A stretch of DNA of 64,000 nucleotides from an uncultured Polaribacter sp. (GTDB taxonomy: Bacteria > Bacteroidota > Bacteroidia > Flavobacteriales > Flavobacteriaceae), in NCBI RefSeq assembly GCF_947495205.1, contig NZ_CANLXV010000002.1, positions 62,001 to 126,000 of the forward strand. Direction: 5' to 3'. The translations under genes were made by a program, and so were the position numbers. Below the pieces are notes generated by a model. It was not told the DNA's origin. It made no database searches and was given only the letters and a program-made list of their open reading frames with translations. Positions 9,101 to 16,409 of this stretch are shown piece after piece; the first letter of the stretch is position 1, and every line of letters begins with the position of its first letter.

Positions 9101-9166
9101 TATTTCTTTATCTAGTAATACAAAAGTACAAAATTAATAACCAATGCATTAGAGTTTAACTAAACT

Positions 9167-9568
9167 TTATTCATTCTTATAAAAAATTTTCCAAACACCT
9201 ACCTTTTCACCTTTACTATACTTTCCTTTTTGTTTAATTTTTCCGTTTTTATGATAGGTTTTAAAAACACCATCTTTTAAACCATCTTTATAAATACCAG
9301 CAACTTTAACTTCACCAGAAGGATAAAAGCTAAAAAAAAGACCCTCTTTTTTATTATTTCTAAAATGATAAGTTCTTGCTTTTTCACCAGAAATTAAATA
9401 ATCTGTAGCCAACTGTTTTTTGTTATTTTTAATTACAAAAACACGATAAAAACTAGCATTTTCTTTAGCTACAATAGCTTCTTTTGCGTTTAACCAAATT
9501 TTTTCTTGTGCAGAAAAATTTAAGATTGAAAAACAACTAGCAACAAGAAATAGGAAAAATAATTTCAT
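9167..9568 (-). CDS. Secreted MORN/YwqK-like repeat protein
   Basis: A 133-residue protein with a signal peptide (to about residue 20, NFSAQ) and three consecutive MORN-like repeats in the C-terminal half: EGLFFSFYPSGEVKVAGIY, DGVFKTYHKNGKIKQKGKY and VGVWKIFYKNE. Databases often label this family YwqK antitoxin, but no toxin gene lies beside it here. It sits inside the mevalonate cluster, 11 bases after mvaD and 66 before the kinase gene, so it is probably co-transcribed. Its function is unknown. Confidence 0.75.
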   Translation of the reverse strand: MKLFFLFLVASCFSILNFSAQEKIWLNAKEAIVAKENASFYRVFVIKNNKKQLATDYLISGEKARTYHFRNNKKEGLFFSFYPSGEVKVAGIYKDGLKDGVFKTYHKNGKIKQKGKYSKGEKVGVWKIFYKNE

Positions 9569-9579
9569 AATTTAAAATA

Positions 9580-10680
9580 TTAAAGCTGTTTTGCACCTAA
9601 ACCAACATTATCTAAAATGTATTGATTATTCTGGCAAAAAACAGCCAATTCTTTTGCTATAAATGCGTTAACGCTTTCTTTTTCATTTTCAGGATACAAT
9701 ACATGTACATTTGCGCCTGCATCTAAAGTAAAACAAATATTACTCTCATTTTCTACTCTATATTGCCAAATTTTATCAATAATCTTTAACGTATTTGGTT
9801 TCATTAAAATAAAATAAGGGTGGCTAGTCATCATCATTGCATGCAAGGTTAATGCTTCACTTTCTACTAAACTTACAAATGCTTTAACATCTCCGTTTTG
9901 AAGAATCATAGCCATGTTTTCCAAATTTTTATTGGCATCTTCAAAACGCACTTTAGCATATGCGTGGTTGTTCATTAAATTGTGTCCAACAGTGCTAGAA
10001 ACTTGTTTTTCGCCTTTATCTACTAACAAAATTGCATCTTGATAATTGTTAAAAATAGCCGCTACTTTTTTATTGAATTTTACCCCAAATAAATCTGATG
10101 AATCTTCAACTGAACTATTTTTACCCCAAACTACTAATGGCCCTTCTATACTTCTACTTGCACTACCAGAGCCCAAACGTGCTAAAAAAGAAGCTTTTTT
10201 ATTGATAAATTCGTTTTCTAAAGCTGGGTTTAGTTGTTTTTCTAAACTCATTAAACACATAGCAATTGCACTTAAACCACTCGCAGATGAAGCAATTCCG
10301 CTAGAATGTGGAAAAGAATTTTCTGAATTGATTGTCATTTTATAATCAAAAATATAAGGACAATATGCTTGCACACGTTTAAAAAATTCAGCAATTTTTG
10401 GTTTAAATTCCTCTTTCTTTTTTCCTTCAAAAAACAAATCAAAATCAATTTGAGTGTAAGATGTTGCATCAAGTTCCGATTTCGATTTTTTTTGAAAATC
10501 TACAGTAGTAATGGTATGGCAATTGTTTAACGTAAAACTTATAGATGCGTTTTTTGGTATTTGAGGGTTTGTTTTTCCCCAATATTTTACCAAAGCAATA
10601 TTACTTGGTGTTTGCCATGTAAAACTTGTATTTTCTATTTCTTTTGTAATTTCCTGCGGAATAAATTCTGATATATTCAA
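9580..10680 (-). CDS. mvaD: Diphosphomevalonate decarboxylase
   Basis: A 366-residue GHMP-family enzyme that converts mevalonate diphosphate to isopentenyl diphosphate with ATP. The N-terminal signature PSNIALVKYWGK (25-36) and NASISFTLNN are characteristic of the family. SSGIASSASGLSAIA is the phosphate-binding helix, and LDAGANVHVLYP is the C-terminal GHMP motif. It heads the leftward isoprenoid run (mvaD, YwqK-like, kinase, ubiA-like, rluB-like). The facing thiamine pyrophosphokinase gene is divergent. Identification is confident. Confidence 0.92.
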   Translation of the reverse strand: MNISEFIPQEITKEIENTSFTWQTPSNIALVKYWGKTNPQIPKNASISFTLNNCHTITTVDFQKKSKSELDATSYTQIDFDLFFEGKKKEEFKPKIAEFFKRVQAYCPYIFDYKMTINSENSFPHSSGIASSASGLSAIAMCLMSLEKQLNPALENEFINKKASFLARLGSGSASRSIEGPLVVWGKNSSVEDSSDLFGVKFNKKVAAIFNNYQDAILLVDKGEKQVSSTVGHNLMNNHAYAKVRFEDANKNLENMAMILQNGDVKAFVSLVESEALTLHAMMMTSHPYFILMKPNTLKIIDKIWQYRVENESNICFTLDAGANVHVLYPENEKESVNAFIAKELAVFCQNNQYILDNVGLGAKQL

Positions 10681-10742
10681 ACTTCTAATTTTAAATCAAA
10701 GATAAAACTAATTGTGTTAAAAATAGAGTTAAGATTTTTAAG

Positions 10743-10750
10743 TATTTTTG
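10743..10750 (+). promoter_or_regulatory. -7 element before thiamine pyrophosphokinase
   Basis: TATTTTTG matches TAnnTTTG exactly. It ends only 5 bases before the chosen ATG at 10756, so the message would be leaderless or nearly so. Confidence 0.45.
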
Positions 10751-10755
10751 TTGCT

Positions 10756-11361
10756 ATGCAAAACAAACTCGTTTTTTTATTATTGAATGGTGATGCACCT
10801 AAAAAAAAACCAAACACATCTAAATACGATTTAATTTGCGCAACAGATGGTGCTTATAATTACTTAAAAAAACACCATATTCAGCCTAATTTTATCAGTG
10901 GCGATTTTGATTCAATAATTAAAATACCTGCTAAAATTAATACTTTAGAAACACCAAACCAAGACTATACAGATTTTGATAAAATTTTAAAAATTCTTTT
11001 TGATAAAGGCTATTACAATATTGATGTTTTTGGCGCTAGTGGCAAAGAACAAGATCATTTTCTTGGAAATTTAAACACGGCCATTACTTGGAGAAAAAAA
11101 TTAAAACTTACTTTTTTTGACGATTATGGCTCTTATTTTTTGGCAGACAAAACTACAAACATCTCAGATTGTATAGACAAAACGGTTTCCTTAATTCCGT
11201 TTCCTACAGCAAAAAACATTACTACAAAAGGTTTGCAATACGCTTTAAATGGAGAAGATTTAAAATTTGGAAAACGAATTGGCACAAGAAACAAAGCCGT
11301 AAAAAACCAGATAGAAATTACCTTTACAAAAGGGAATTTATTTATCTTCATTAACAAATAA
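10756..11361 (+). CDS. Thiamine diphosphokinase (thiamine pyrophosphokinase)
   Basis: A 201-residue enzyme that makes thiamine diphosphate from thiamine and ATP. I chose the ATG at 10756, since the fold starts with KLVFLLLNGDAP; an upstream ATG at 10714 would add 14 residues with no family support. Motifs ATDGA (29-33), GDFDS (49-53) and DHFLGNL are conserved in the family. A small unknown gene follows 10 bases downstream. No thiamine riboswitch is visible upstream. Confidence 0.88.
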   Translation: MQNKLVFLLLNGDAPKKKPNTSKYDLICATDGAYNYLKKHHIQPNFISGDFDSIIKIPAKINTLETPNQDYTDFDKILKILFDKGYYNIDVFGASGKEQDHFLGNLNTAITWRKKLKLTFFDDYGSYFLADKTTNISDCIDKTVSLIPFPTAKNITTKGLQYALNGEDLKFGKRIGTRNKAVKNQIEITFTKGNLFIFINK

Positions 11362-11371
11362 AAACAACCAA

Positions 11372-11605
11372 ATGCATAGAAAAATAAAACTTCTTTGGGA
11401 TTTTAGAGGTCCTGATGCTAAAGAAACTGCCAAACACCACACCATACATTTAAAAGAATTTGCAGATTTAGAAAACCTCTCTTTTCATGAAATAGCTATT
11501 CAAGAAAAAAACGAAATGTTAGTTTCTGCTTTTATCACCGTAAATGAAACTGATTTAAAAATTTATAGAGATACTTTAAAACCACATCGTGGCACCGTTG
11601 CTTAA
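11372..11605 (+). CDS. Conserved small protein of unknown function
   Basis: A 77-residue, probably cytosolic protein with a His-rich start (ETAKHHTIHLKEF). It follows thiamine pyrophosphokinase by 10 bases and overlaps the end of the convergent hydrolase gene by 4 bases. There is no signal peptide or membrane helix. I recall similar short proteins next to hydrolase genes in flavobacteria but cannot name a function. Confidence 0.7.
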   Translation: MHRKIKLLWDFRGPDAKETAKHHTIHLKEFADLENLSFHEIAIQEKNEMLVSAFITVNETDLKIYRDTLKPHRGTVA

Positions 11606-12375
11606 CCTAAATAAGCAAGCACTTTGTTATAAAATTGTTTCGGATTTTCTGCATGTAGCCAATGGCCAGCTTTCTCAATGGTTACTATATTCGCTTTAGG
11701 AAAATGCGCTTCAATTATAGGTTTTTCATTTTCCGTAATATAATCAGACTTTTCTCCTTTTAAAAAGAGTGTTTCTTTCTCAAATACTGTAAAAGAAGGC
11801 AACGCCTCACCTACTTCAGGATTATTTTTTGTTAAAGAATCTAAATTAAAGCGGTAATCTAAAACACCTTTTTCTTTCCAATAAACATTCTTTAGTAAAA
11901 ATTGCCTTACACCAAGCTCTGGTATTAAATCGCTTAATTTTTTATCTACCTTTCCTCTAGTATTTTCTATAGAAAAATCTACAGAATTTAGCGCTGCTAA
12001 AATTGCATTATGGTGTGGCGCATATTTTCTTGGAGAAATATCTGCAACAATTAATTTAGCTAATAATTCAGGATAAGTTACAGCAAATAACATGGCTGTT
12101 TTACCACCCATAGAATGCCCAATAATAAAAACATTCTCTAAATTATGAAACTGTATATAATTGTACAAATCTTCTACTAAAACTTCATAATTAAAAGTTG
12201 CTGCATGAAAACTTCTTCCATGATTTCTTTGATCTATTAAATGTACTTGATAGTTTTCTGAAAACTGATTTCCTAAAGTTTTCCAATTATCTGACATACC
12301 AAAATAACCGTGTAAAATTAACAATGGTTTTCCATTGCCTATAATTGTTGCGTTTAAAATAGGGTTTTTAGACAT
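11602..12375 (-). CDS. Alpha/beta-hydrolase (YbfF-like esterase)
   Basis: A 257-residue alpha/beta-hydrolase. The nucleophile elbow GHSMGG is at residues 86-91 with Ser88, the oxyanion region is LHGYFGMSDNW (21-31), and AGHWLHAENPKQF near the end supplies the catalytic His. DQRNHGRS (48-55) is typical of the YbfF group of acyl-CoA or ester hydrolases. The substrate is unknown. It converges with the small gene at 11372 and is followed upstream by pdxJ, 85 bases away. Confidence 0.85.
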   Translation of the reverse strand: MSKNPILNATIIGNGKPLLILHGYFGMSDNWKTLGNQFSENYQVHLIDQRNHGRSFHAATFNYEVLVEDLYNYIQFHNLENVFIIGHSMGGKTAMLFAVTYPELLAKLIVADISPRKYAPHHNAILAALNSVDFSIENTRGKVDKKLSDLIPELGVRQFLLKNVYWKEKGVLDYRFNLDSLTKNNPEVGEALPSFTVFEKETLFLKGEKSDYITENEKPIIEAHFPKANIVTIEKAGHWLHAENPKQFYNKVLAYLG

Positions 12376-12460
12376 TTTAATTTTTTAGATGGTTAAATGG
12401 CGTTTTCAATAAATAAAATCACAAACAGATATACGTATAAACAAATTATAAACTTTAAAA

Positions 12461-13174
12461 CTACTTTAGTTTATGCAAATACATATTTACTACATTTTCT
12501 AAACCTAAATACAAACTCTCTGCAATTAAAGCATGCCCAATAGAAACTTCTGCTAAATTGGGTATATTTTGCTTAAAAAACTGAATGTTATCTAAACTTA
12601 AATCGTGACCAGCGTTTATGCCCAAACCTAATTCATGCGCCAAAACAGCAGCATCTGTATAGGGTTTTACCGCCTGTTTATTTCCTTTTTCAAACTGCGA
12701 TGCAAATTCTTCTGTATACAATTCAATTCTGTTTGTACCTGTTTTTGCTGCAGCTTCAATTAATTTTAAATCGGTATCTATAAATATTGATGTTCTAATG
12801 TGATTACTTTGAAATTCTTGAATTACTTCCTGTAAAAAAGATTGATGTTCAATAGTATTCCAACCTGCATTAGACGTTATTGCATCAACAGCATCTGGCA
12901 CCAAAGTAACTTGCGTAGGTTTGGTTTCTAGTACTAAATCTATAAAAGATTGTATAGGATTACCTTCTACATTAAACTCTGTAGTAACCGTAGTTGCTAA
13001 ATCTCTAGCGTCTTGGTATTTTATGTGTCTTTCATCTGGTCTTGGATGAATTGTAATGCCTTCTCCACCAAAACCCTCTATATCTTTGGCAACTTTTAAT
13101 AAATTTGGTACATTTCCACCACGAGAATTCCTTAAAGTTGCTATTTTATTAATATTTACACTTAACTTTGTCAT
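12461..13174 (-). CDS. pdxJ: Pyridoxine 5'-phosphate synthase
   Basis: A 237-residue TIM-barrel enzyme that condenses 1-deoxyxylulose 5-phosphate with 3-amino-2-oxopropyl phosphate to form pyridoxine 5'-phosphate. Conserved segments include [17 protein letters not shown] at the N-terminus, [40 protein letters not shown] and [13 protein letters not shown]. The length is standard. A TATCTTTG promoter element lies 18 bases upstream. The CBS-domain gene is divergent. Confidence 0.96.
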   Translation of the reverse strand: MTKLSVNINKIATLRNSRGGNVPNLLKVAKDIEGFGGEGITIHPRPDERHIKYQDARDLATTVTTEFNVEGNPIQSFIDLVLETKPTQVTLVPDAVDAITSNAGWNTIEHQSFLQEVIQEFQSNHIRTSIFIDTDLKLIEAAAKTGTNRIELYTEEFASQFEKGNKQAVKPYTDAAVLAHELGLGINAGHDLSLDNIQFFKQNIPNLAEVSIGHALIAESLYLGLENVVNMYLHKLK

Positions 13175-13191
13175 TGTATTTATTTAAAGCA

Positions 13192-13199
13192 CAAAGATA
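13192..13199 (-). promoter_or_regulatory. -7 element of the pdxJ promoter
   Basis: TATCTTTG on the minus strand matches TAnnTTTG exactly. A weaker plus-strand TATCTTCG at 13221-13228 may serve the divergent CBS gene. Confidence 0.55.
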
Positions 13200-13234
13200 A
13201 TTCATTAAATCATTTTATCCTATCTTCGTAAGGC

Positions 13235-13894
13235 ATGAACATTACAGATTATATTTTAAATGAAATTAAACCCTTAAACTTAAAAATTAAGGTAAATGAT
13301 GCTAAAAAAATATTTGATAATTTTCCAATAACTCACTTCCCTGTTATAGAAAACGGAAAATTATTAGGTTCTTTTGCAGAAGATGATATTCATACAATTG
13401 AAAATAAAGGCACTGAGCTAGTTGCCTACAACCACCTTTTAAATACTTTTTTTGCAGACGAAAAAGCTACTATTTTAGAATTATTAAAAATTTTTGCAGA
13501 CAACGACTCTAATATAATACCTGTTTTAGATAAAGAGAAAAATTATATGGGTTATTATGATTTGTGTGATGTTTTAGACGTCTTTTCTACAAGTCCTTTT
13601 ATGATAGAGCATAGTGAAACTTTAATTATAGAAAAATATGAAAGTGATTATTCTATGAGCCAAATTTCGCAAATTGTAGAATCTAATGATGGCAAACTAC
13701 TAGGGCTTTATCTTTCTCAACGAAAAGACAATAATGTACAAATTACCTTAAAAATAGTTGCAAAAGATATTAATGAAATTATGCACACGTTTAGAAGATA
13801 TGATTATAAAATAATCTCTACGCATGAAAATGATATATATCTAGAAGATTTAAAAAACAGATCTGATTATTTGCAAAAGTATTTAGAAATGTAA
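13235..13894 (+). CDS. CBS-domain protein
   Basis: A 219-residue soluble protein. Two CBS repeats fill residues 1-125: the first includes FPITHFPVIENGKLLGSFAE, the second DNDSNIIPVLDKEKNYMGYY. The C-terminal 90 residues have an ACT-like alternation of strands (LGLYLSQRKDNNVQITLKIV). CBS pairs bind adenosine nucleotides, so an energy-sensing role is possible. It sits 79 bases before NAD kinase, and both may be transcribed together. The target is unknown. Confidence 0.82.
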   Translation: MNITDYILNEIKPLNLKIKVNDAKKIFDNFPITHFPVIENGKLLGSFAEDDIHTIENKGTELVAYNHLLNTFFADEKATILELLKIFADNDSNIIPVLDKEKNYMGYYDLCDVLDVFSTSPFMIEHSETLIIEKYESDYSMSQISQIVESNDGKLLGLYLSQRKDNNVQITLKIVAKDINEIMHTFRRYDYKIISTHENDIYLEDLKNRSDYLQKYLEM

Positions 13895-13973
13895 TAGTAA
13901 TTGTTAGTAGTTTTAAAAACTAACCCTTTCTAAATAGTTAAAAGAAATTTATAAAATAAAACATTGTAAAAAA

Positions 13974-14873
13974 TTGAAAAAAGTGGCAATTTACGGTCAG
14001 TCTTACTCCATTTCAGCAGAAAAAGAAATTAAAATTCTTTTAACTGTTTTAGAAGAAAACAACATTACATGTTACATAGAAACCGCTTTTTACAACCTAC
14101 TGGTAAAAGGTGAAATTCTAGATAAAACATACCCTACATTTTCTCATTTTAACCAATTAGACAACTCGTTCGATTTTATGTTTACCCTTGGTGGAGATGG
14201 TACTATTTTAAGAGCTGTAACCTATATAAGAAGTTTAAATATTCCTATTTTAGGCATAAACACAGGTAGACTAGGTTTTTTAGCAACCATAAATAAGTAT
14301 ACAATTAAAGAAAGTATTGCCCTTATTTTAAAAGGAGATTATACCACACAAGAAAGAACATTACTATCTGTAAAAACTAGCCCAGAATCTAAAGATATAG
14401 GAGAGCTTAACTTTGCTTTAAACGAAATTACAATTGCCAGAAAAAACACCACTTCTATGATAGGTGTAACCACGAATTTAAACAACGAATATCTTACCAA
14501 TTATTGGGCAGATGGCTTAATAATTGCAACACCCACAGGCTCTACAGGTTATTCATTAAGTTGCAATGGACCCGTAATTTCTCCAGATTCTAAAAATTTA
14601 GTAATTACACCCATTGCACCACATAATTTAAACGCAAGATCTATGGTAATTTCAGATGAAACCAGCATTCAGTTAGAGGTAGATTCTAGAGAAAAAGATT
14701 TTTTAATTTCTTTAGACTCTAGAATAGCAACTGTACCAGAAAATACAAAGGTTTTTTTAGAAAAAGCGCCATTTACCATTAAAAGTATCATTCCTAACAA
14801 TCAATCTTTTTTACAAACCCTACGGAGTAAATTACTTTGGGGAGAAGATACCAGAAATGAAACCAACCTTTAA
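13974..14873 (+). CDS. nadK: NAD kinase
   Basis: A 299-residue ATP-NAD kinase that produces NADP. GGDGT at residues 73-77 is the catalytic/ATP motif and TPTGSTGYSLSCNGP is the second family signature. The start is a TTG at 13974: the translation MKKVAIYGQSYSIS aligns with family N-termini, and no ATG occurs before residue 69. Upstream is the CBS gene; downstream the barrel gene has its own promoter. Identification is firm, and the TTG start is well supported. Confidence 0.95.
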   Translation: MKKVAIYGQSYSISAEKEIKILLTVLEENNITCYIETAFYNLLVKGEILDKTYPTFSHFNQLDNSFDFMFTLGGDGTILRAVTYIRSLNIPILGINTGRLGFLATINKYTIKESIALILKGDYTTQERTLLSVKTSPESKDIGELNFALNEITIARKNTTSMIGVTTNLNNEYLTNYWADGLIIATPTGSTGYSLSCNGPVISPDSKNLVITPIAPHNLNARSMVISDETSIQLEVDSREKDFLISLDSRIATVPENTKVFLEKAPFTIKSIIPNNQSFLQTLRSKLLWGEDTRNETNL

Positions 14874-14955
14874 CTTAAAAATTGCAATAAAACTCTAAAA
14901 AAGTAGTTATTCAAAAAAGTATAAATATTAACTTTACAAAGCAAATAGATTTTCC

Positions 14956-14963
14956 TATATTTG
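14956..14963 (+). promoter_or_regulatory. -7 element of the outer-membrane biogenesis operon
   Basis: TATATTTG matches TAnnTTTG and ends 16 bases before the ATG at 14980. It can drive the barrel gene, uppS and bamA. Confidence 0.6.
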
Positions 14964-14979
14964 CTCGCTATTTTTTAAG

Positions 14980-15657
14980 ATGAAAAACAGTATTTTATTT
15001 CTTGTATTAGTAAGTTTTTGCTCTATAGTTATGGGGCAAGTTTATGAAGTTGGGGTTACTCTAGGAGGCTCTAACTACATAGGAGATGTTGGTAGAACAA
15101 ATTACATATACCCAAATCAAGTAGCAGGTAATGTGTTTTTTAAGTACAATTACAATCCTAGAGTTGCTCTAAAAGTAACCTATAGCCATTTACCAATTCA
15201 AGGAAATGATGCAGATGCAGATACTGATTTTAGACAAAATAGAAATTTTAATTTCAAAAATATAGTTAATGAATTAGCTGCAGGTATAGAGTTTAATTTT
15301 TATGAATATGATGTATATTCTCAAGATAAAAACTGGACTCCTTACATTAGCATAGAACTAGCTGCTTTTAATTATAACAAAGTACAAACAGAAGTGCAAC
15401 CAGGAGAATATATTTTCGAAGATAAAACAGCATTTACTACACCTATTGGAGTTGGTTTTAAATCCCGATTATTTGGTAAGTTTGCGTTTTCTATAGAAAC
15501 TAAATTTAGATACACTTTTCAAGACGATTTAGATTATTCTACAGAAAGAATAGCTTCCCTAAACTTTAGCGGCACAGGAAATGATTGGTATGTTTTTACT
15601 GGTTTTTCTTTAATTTATACTTTTGGAAGACAACCTTGCTACACAAAAGGCTTATAA
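14980..15657 (+). CDS. DUF6089-like outer-membrane beta-barrel protein
   Basis: A 225-residue protein with a signal peptide (cleavage likely after VMGQ, residue 20) and amphipathic strands through to a C-terminal WYVFTGFSLIYTFGR. The GVTLGGSNYIGDVGRTNYI segment after the signal peptide is typical of a flavobacterial barrel family found between NAD kinase and uppS. Its stop codon is followed after one base by uppS. The conserved location next to uppS and bamA suggests an envelope role, but none is demonstrated from sequence. Confidence 0.8.
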   Translation: MKNSILFLVLVSFCSIVMGQVYEVGVTLGGSNYIGDVGRTNYIYPNQVAGNVFFKYNYNPRVALKVTYSHLPIQGNDADADTDFRQNRNFNFKNIVNELAAGIEFNFYEYDVYSQDKNWTPYISIELAAFNYNKVQTEVQPGEYIFEDKTAFTTPIGVGFKSRLFGKFAFSIETKFRYTFQDDLDYSTERIASLNFSGTGNDWYVFTGFSLIYTFGRQPCYTKGL

Positions 15658-15658
15658 T

Positions 15659-16402
15659 ATGGATAAAAAACTACACATTAACTTAGAAAGAGTACCCAAA
15701 CACGTTGCCATTATTATGGATGGTAATGGGCGTTGGGCTAAAGGAAGAGGAATGAGTAGGATTTTTGGTCATAAAAATGCTTTAACTGCCGTTAGAGAAT
15801 CTGTAAAAGCGGCTTCTAAAATTGGTGTAAACGCAATAACGTTATATGCTTTTTCTACTGAAAATTGGAAACGACCAAAACTAGAAGTAGATGCATTAAT
15901 GAGTTTATTAATAAATTCTCTTAAAAAAGAATTGCCAGATTTTATGCAAAATGGCGTTAAAGTAAACTCCATTGGTTCTACAGATCAACTACCCAAAAAC
16001 GCGCAAAAAGTTTTAAATGATGTTATTTCTGAAACTAAAAATAACACAGAAATTATACTAACTTTTGCTTTAAGCTATGGCGCTAGAGAAGAAATTGTTA
16101 ATGCAATCAAAAACATATCTAAAAAAGTTGTTAATAAAGAACTTACTTTAGAAAAAATAGATGAAAACACTATTAATAACCATTTATATACGTTTAATTT
16201 GCCCGAAGTAGATTTAATGATAAGAACTAGTGGAGAACAGCGCATTAGTAACTTTTTACTTTGGCAAATGGCTTATGCCGAATTATATTTTACAGATGTA
16301 CTTTGGCCAGATTTTAGAGAAGCACATTTTTACGACGCAATTATAGATTATCAGAATAGAGAACGAAGATTTGGAAAAACAAGCGAACAAATTACAGAAT
16401 AG
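15659..16402 (+). CDS. uppS: Isoprenyl transferase (undecaprenyl diphosphate synthase)
   Basis: A cis-prenyltransferase of 247 residues that builds the undecaprenyl carrier lipid for peptidoglycan and LPS. I chose the ATG at 15659, one base after the previous stop; an upstream ATG at 15623 would overlap the barrel gene by 35 bases. The signature IIMDGNGRWAKGRG has catalytic Asp21, and LMIRTSGEQRISNFLLWQ near residue 193 binds diphosphate. bamA starts 7 bases downstream. Identification is confident. Confidence 0.95.
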   Translation: MDKKLHINLERVPKHVAIIMDGNGRWAKGRGMSRIFGHKNALTAVRESVKAASKIGVNAITLYAFSTENWKRPKLEVDALMSLLINSLKKELPDFMQNGVKVNSIGSTDQLPKNAQKVLNDVISETKNNTEIILTFALSYGAREEIVNAIKNISKKVVNKELTLEKIDENTINNHLYTFNLPEVDLMIRTSGEQRISNFLLWQMAYAELYFTDVLWPDFREAHFYDAIIDYQNRERRFGKTSEQITE

Positions 16403-16409
16403 TTTTTTT

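Noticed and set aside
9167..9568. YwqK-type antitoxin suggesting a toxin-antitoxin pair
   Set aside because: The protein has a signal peptide and MORN repeats, and no toxin-like gene is adjacent; it sits within the isoprenoid operon.
10681..10755. Thiamine riboswitch before thiamine pyrophosphokinase
   Set aside because: No conserved TPP-aptamer core is visible, and the predicted transcript has almost no leader.
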